Of a stretch of DNA of 64,000 bases, positions 60,556 to 64,000 are shown one piece after another. The notes beneath the pieces are model-generated. The model had not been told where the DNA came from and made no database searches. It saw nothing but the letters and a program-made list of their open reading frames with translations. Source of the DNA: Mesorhizobium loti R88b (GTDB lineage Bacteria > Pseudomonadota > Alphaproteobacteria > Rhizobiales > Rhizobiaceae). Each line of letters starts with the position of its first letter. Position 1 is the first letter of the stretch. The stretch is from positions 930,001 through 994,000 of the forward strand of contig NZ_CP033367.1 in the NCBI RefSeq assembly GCF_013170845.1, in the 5' to 3' direction. The position numbers and the translations under genes were made by a program.

Positions 60556-63150
60556 TCAGATCAGTCCCGAGTCGCGCGCGGCCGCCGTGGCCTCTCCGCG
60601 CGAAACGGCATCGAGCTTTCCCAGCACCGCTGAAACATGATGGTCGACCGTCTTCGGTGAAATGGTGAGATGCTCGGCGATCCGTTTGTTGGACAGGCCG
60701 CGCTCGATCAGCTGCAGCACTTCCATCTGGCGCTGGGTCAGGCCAGCGCTGTTGGCACGGGTGGTGCGGCGCGGCCCGCGGGCGATGTGAATAACGCCGT
60801 TTCGCCGCATGATGTCGCGCACATGGCTCGCGACCGGACGGGCGCCGAGCACCTCGAATATCTCCAGCGCCGTGCGCTGCGCCGCCTCGTCACCCTGCGC
60901 GAGCGCCAGTGCGCGTTCGTAGGGGGCGTCGAGACCGGCCCACGCCGTGGCAGCGCCCTGCCAGTCGCCGGCCAGCAGCATCCGGTAGGGCGCGGCCATA
61001 CCCGATGTGTCGCCTGGGTCGATATCGGGGGCCAGCAGCTGCCGCCAGCCGGCCAGTTCGGCGAACACCGCCCGCGTCGGCGACAGGCTTTCGGCAAGGT
61101 CGATCAGCCGCAGCGCCTCGTCCTTGTCCGCCTCTTCAAGCCATGCCTGTTCGGCAATTACCGCCGCATAGGGCAACAGACGCTGCAGCTCGGCTCCCTT
61201 TTCGAGAAACAGCTTCATCTCGGCCAGAAGCGGCTCGGCCGATGGGTCGCCGCGACGGACCCTCAGCCGCGACAGCGCCACCAGGGCCGGATAACGCACA
61301 AGGGCGGTCGCCCGGTCGTTGGCAATCACATCCAGCGCCTCGGCAGCCGCCTCATCCCAGCATCCCTGCCGCAGCAGCAACTGCGCACGCACGCCACGCA
61401 TGTAATCGCGCCACGTCGCCAGGTCGTTGTCGACGCAATAGTCGATGCCGCGATCAAGGAAGGATTGGGCCCGGCTATAGCCCAACTGGTTCATTTCACC
61501 ACAAGCACAATTGGTGAAGGCACGCGCGGCATGTTCCTGGAAATTCTGCTCAAGCGCGATTTCGAGGCTGCGGGCAAGATGCAGCCGGCTTGAGTGCAGG
61601 TCCAGCCACTGCTCGGCGGCGCCGACATTGTTGAGAGCGTGGCAAACGACTTCCGGCCTGTTCAACCGTTCGGCGAGCTCGATCGCCCTGGCACCCAGCG
61701 ACAAGGTCTCGTCCAGCCTTTCAGCCAGCATCGCCAATTGAGAAAGGTTCGAATAGGCCATCGCCAGCTCGGCACTGGCCGGCACGGTCTCCAGCAACGT
61801 GACCGCCTGGGCGCCGAACATGTCTGCGGCCTGTCGGTCGCCCAGGAGATAGGCGAAGCGCGATAGCCATCTGAGGCTGTCGCCTTCCTTCAGCTTGTTG
61901 CCAAGCGCCTGTTGCAAGACACGCGCCTGTTCCTGCGCCTTGATGGCCTCGTCTATGCGCGCAATCAAATGGCACTCGAAGGCATATTGCTCGTAAAGGC
62001 CGGCGCGCTCGTCCTCAGGCAAGGTATCGGCCTGGCGCAAGGCAACCTCGTAGTAGCCGGCGGCGTCGCGATGGGCGCCGACACGGGAGGCCTCACGTGC
62101 GGCGACCGGTGCGAACGCGCGTACCGCCTCGAAATTGTGCGCTTCCACAGCATGGTGGACGAGGCGCGCGGTGGCGACACTGCTATTCTCAAGCAGTGCC
62201 GACAGCGCACGCTGGTTGAACAGTCTCCTGGAACTCGTCGTCAGCATCATTTCGATGGCGCGGCGTGCTATCTCGTGCCGGAAAGCGTAGCCGTCGCCCA
62301 GATCGTCCAGCAGCCCATTCGACACACATTCCGCGAGTTGTCCGGCCGCGGCCACGCCGCACAGGCCCTGCAAGGCCCAGGCGTCGGCGCGCCTGGGAAA
62401 CACCGATACCGCATCGAGCATCGAGCGGGCGCCGGCCGACAGCCGCTCGGCCCGTGCAACGACGGCGTCGCGCACACTGGCAGGTGGCGTCATCTCATTA
62501 TCGGTGCACAATAGCTCGGTGACGAAGAAGGCGTTGCCGGCCGTCGCCCGGTAGATGGCATCGCCATCGCGGCCGGCGGCAATGGCGAGCGAGAGCACCG
62601 CGGCTTCGCTCAGCAGCGGCACATCGATCCGCATGATATTGCCGGCGGGAATTTCGCCGAGCGCGCGGCGCACCCGCATCTGCCCTTCGCTGCGGTCGGT
62701 GCGCGCCGTCAGAACGAGCAGGATGTGGGTGTTGGCGATGCGACGGCCGAGAAAGCGGACGAAGTCGAGCGTCGCGTCATCGGCCCAGTGCAGGTCCTCG
62801 ATGAGCAGAAGCGTTGGCTGCGTCCTTGCCTCGAAGACTTCGAGCGCGTCGGAAAACAACGGCAGCCTCTGTCCCTGCCTTGCATCGATCGCCTGCTGCA
62901 TCGCCCATTGCGCCTCGCGGGCGAGATCGTAGAGCGGCCCGAGCGGGTCGGGGATCGAGAGATCCTCGCAGGCGCTGCGCAGAATGCGCGCGTCGTGACC
63001 GGCCGCGCCGACAAAAGCCTCGACAAGCGTCGACTTGCCGGCCCCAGCCTCGCCCGACAGCGCCGCGACGCGCCCGCGCCCGCGGCTGGCTTCCGCCAAA
63101 AGTTCGTCCAGTTGCGCCAACTGCGCCTGCCGTTCCAGAAGCATCGTCAT
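60556..63150 (-). CDS. AAA ATPase-LuxR regulator (MalT/LAL-like)
   Basis: 864 residues: an N-terminal AAA module with Walker A GEAGAGKS at 33-40 and LLIEDLHWADD as Walker B, a long helical (TPR-like) middle of about 500 residues, and a C-terminal LuxR helix-turn-helix (LTQRQMEVLQLIERGLSNKR; SPKTVDHHVSAVLGKLDA). Large ATP-dependent regulators of this type sense a small ligand. The divergent DUF4242 gene 238 bp away is its most likely target. Convergent with cioB, 16 bp apart. Confidence 0.92.
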   Translation of the reverse strand: MTMLLERQAQLAQLDELLAEASRGRGRVAALSGEAGAGKSTLVEAFVGAAGHDARILRSACEDLSIPDPLGPLYDLAREAQWAMQQAIDARQGQRLPLFSDALEVFEARTQPTLLLIEDLHWADDATLDFVRFLGRRIANTHILLVLTARTDRSEGQMRVRRALGEIPAGNIMRIDVPLLSEAAVLSLAIAAGRDGDAIYRATAGNAFFVTELLCTDNEMTPPASVRDAVVARAERLSAGARSMLDAVSVFPRRADAWALQGLCGVAAAGQLAECVSNGLLDDLGDGYAFRHEIARRAIEMMLTTSSRRLFNQRALSALLENSSVATARLVHHAVEAHNFEAVRAFAPVAAREASRVGAHRDAAGYYEVALRQADTLPEDERAGLYEQYAFECHLIARIDEAIKAQEQARVLQQALGNKLKEGDSLRWLSRFAYLLGDRQAADMFGAQAVTLLETVPASAELAMAYSNLSQLAMLAERLDETLSLGARAIELAERLNRPEVVCHALNNVGAAEQWLDLHSSRLHLARSLEIALEQNFQEHAARAFTNCACGEMNQLGYSRAQSFLDRGIDYCVDNDLATWRDYMRGVRAQLLLRQGCWDEAAAEALDVIANDRATALVRYPALVALSRLRVRRGDPSAEPLLAEMKLFLEKGAELQRLLPYAAVIAEQAWLEEADKDEALRLIDLAESLSPTRAVFAELAGWRQLLAPDIDPGDTSGMAAPYRMLLAGDWQGAATAWAGLDAPYERALALAQGDEAAQRTALEIFEVLGARPVASHVRDIMRRNGVIHIARGPRRTTRANSAGLTQRQMEVLQLIERGLSNKRIAEHLTISPKTVDHHVSAVLGKLDAVSRGEATAAARDSGLI

Positions 63151-63388
63151 CGCTCAAATGGGGTCGGTTTCACCGCTGCGCTGGACATCCGCCACGACTG
63201 TCCACGGCGCTTGCCCGGAAATGTGACCCTCCACACATTCCGGTGCCATTCTCCACATAACGACGCCAACATAGGGAATCTTCCACACAAAATATAGGGA
63301 AAGGTTCCGATGTGCGCCCTTCGCGAGCGTGATCAATGTCCAGCCGCGCTCAAATCGAGCGTGAATCAACACAAAAGGGAAACCCGAT

Positions 63389-63661
63389 ATGCCTCGCTAT
63401 GTAGTTGAACGCACATTTCCAAATGGCCTCAGCGTACCAATGAACGATGCCGGCGCCGATGCGCTGGGCGGCGTCATCATGCGCAACGCCGAAAAAGGCG
63501 TAACCTGGGTGCAGTCCTTCGTCTCGCCCGACAAGAAGCAGAGCTTCTGCATCTATGATGCGCCGTCGCCCGAGGCGATCCGCAGCACGGCGCAGAAGAA
63601 TTCGCTGCCTGTCGACAAGATCACGGAGGTGCGGGTCCTTGACCCTTACTTTTACCGTTGA
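63389..63661 (+). CDS. DUF4242 protein
   Basis: 90 residues: PRYVVERTFPNGLSVPMND, then VTWVQSFVSPDKKQSFCIYD and APSPEAIRSTAQKNSLPVDK. This is the compact ferredoxin-like DUF4242 family, some members of which bind nickel. No function is proven here. AAAGGGAAA lies upstream of the ATG. It is divergent from the AAA-LuxR regulator. Confidence 0.9.
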   Translation: MPRYVVERTFPNGLSVPMNDAGADALGGVIMRNAEKGVTWVQSFVSPDKKQSFCIYDAPSPEAIRSTAQKNSLPVDKITEVRVLDPYFYR

Positions 63662-63669
63662 TCCCGACA

Positions 63670-63929
63670 ATGACCATGCAACTGCCCTTCGCAGCGGTGG
63701 CGGCTTGCCTGATATCTCGCTCCGCGAGGTGTTGGCGGGTTCGAGACCAGTCGGACGAGGCCCGCTACTGGGCCGGATTCTCCGGCGGCTTGCCTCGCTG
63801 CTGTTCGCACCATTGCGCTCGAGCCGGCGCCGGTTGCCTCCGCAGGACGATTATCTGAGACGCGATATCGGCCTGCCGGAGCTTGAGGAGCTGCCGCAAT
63901 ACTGGGACTTCACCCGGTCAAACCACTGA
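63670..63929 (+). pseudogene. DUF1127-like small gene with probable frameshift
   Basis: The ATG at 63670 gives MTMQLPFAAVAA and then a poor frame. The -1/+2 frame from about 63705 carries LPDISLREVLAGSRPVGRG and ends DDYLRRDIGLPELEELPQYW, which has the LRRDIGL core of DUF1127 proteins, stopping at 63929. A one-base loss near 63700-63706 would unite the two. Alternatively translation starts at the TTG at 63705 and the gene is intact. It begins 8 bp after the DUF4242 stop. Confidence 0.45.
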
Positions 63930-63953
63930 CACGCGCAGCCATCCGACGTCGCT

Positions 63954-63973
63954 GCGGGAGCGGCTGCTCCCGC
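63954..63973 (+). terminator. Hairpin before the next gene
   Basis: GCGGGAGC and GCTCCCGC form a perfect 8-bp stem with a GGCT loop. No T-run follows; instead a GAGGAGA ribosome site ends the window at 63991-63997, so another plus-strand gene starts just beyond. The hairpin may terminate or attenuate between the two genes. Confidence 0.45.
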
Positions 63974-64000
63974 GCGCGCCTTCAACAACGAGGAGAGAAA

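Overview
The window is a chromosomal stretch of a high-GC alphaproteobacterium, most likely Mesorhizobium or a close Rhizobiales relative. This rests on several things: the queG-fzlA-uppP order, the hemW-rdgB and rph/hrcA neighbourhoods, an mbfA iron exporter with an Irr-type ICE operator, a ku-ligD pair with the PE-LIG-POL domain order, and intergenic palindromic repeats of the kind scattered through Mesorhizobium genomes. The genus is inference; no rRNA, tRNA, transposase, integrase, CRISPR array or plasmid replication gene was seen.

Layout. 1-9.9 kb is housekeeping: queG (partial), fzlA, uppP, yraN-rsmI, hemW-rdgB-VOC, rph and hrcA. Inside it is an accessory island at 3.4-5.8 kb with a formyltransferase-like gene, a 31-codon peptide gene with a RiPP-leader-like N-terminus and its own terminator, two further small ORFs and a small tyrosine phosphatase. 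10-18 kb is metabolic and regulatory: a PQQ-type sugar dehydrogenase, LysE exporter, cysK, a MarR/hydrolase divergon, a GST, an ECF42-type sigma factor with its DGPF partner, and a DCC thiol oxidoreductase. 18.5-22 kb is the NHEJ operon ku-ligD, whose stop codon lies in an inverted-repeat element. 22-27.3 kb holds an ArsR regulator, DUF1127, NIPSNAP and ABM proteins, mbfA under an ICE box, and a threonine dehydratase. 27.4-31.1 kb is a CecR/YbhGFS-like TetR-HlyD-ABC efflux operon with a perfect 20-bp operator.

31.2-36 kb carries a CYTH-CHAD polyphosphate-type pair, a YiiX-like cysteine hydrolase, a class III cyclase with altered specificity residues, and a duplicated 171-bp fragment of the CHAD gene. 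36-46 kb has LytTR and XRE regulators, a secreted beta-propeller protein, a secreted caspase-like protein with about eight 50-residue repeats, a DNA glycosylase, a tiny lipoprotein, a PAP2/SMR pair and a two-component system. 46.3-48 kb has two tandem paralogues of an unrecognised secreted Gly/Asn-rich family with a decayed third copy between them. 48.2-64 kb contains phoX (with a Pho-box-like site), a MarR-GNAT operon, a flavin monooxygenase, a DUF2156 protein, a YadGH-like ABC transporter, a MarR/quinone oxidoreductase divergon, the cioAB oxidase, a large AAA-LuxR regulator and a DUF4242 protein.

Recurring themes are divergent regulator/target pairs with visible palindromic operators (14.36, 25.26, 31.13, 37.81, 51.87 and 57.53 kb), many 4-nt overlaps marking translationally coupled operons, and several small genes. 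The strongest candidates for undescribed biology are the Gly/Asn-rich tandem family and the RiPP-leader-like peptide gene.
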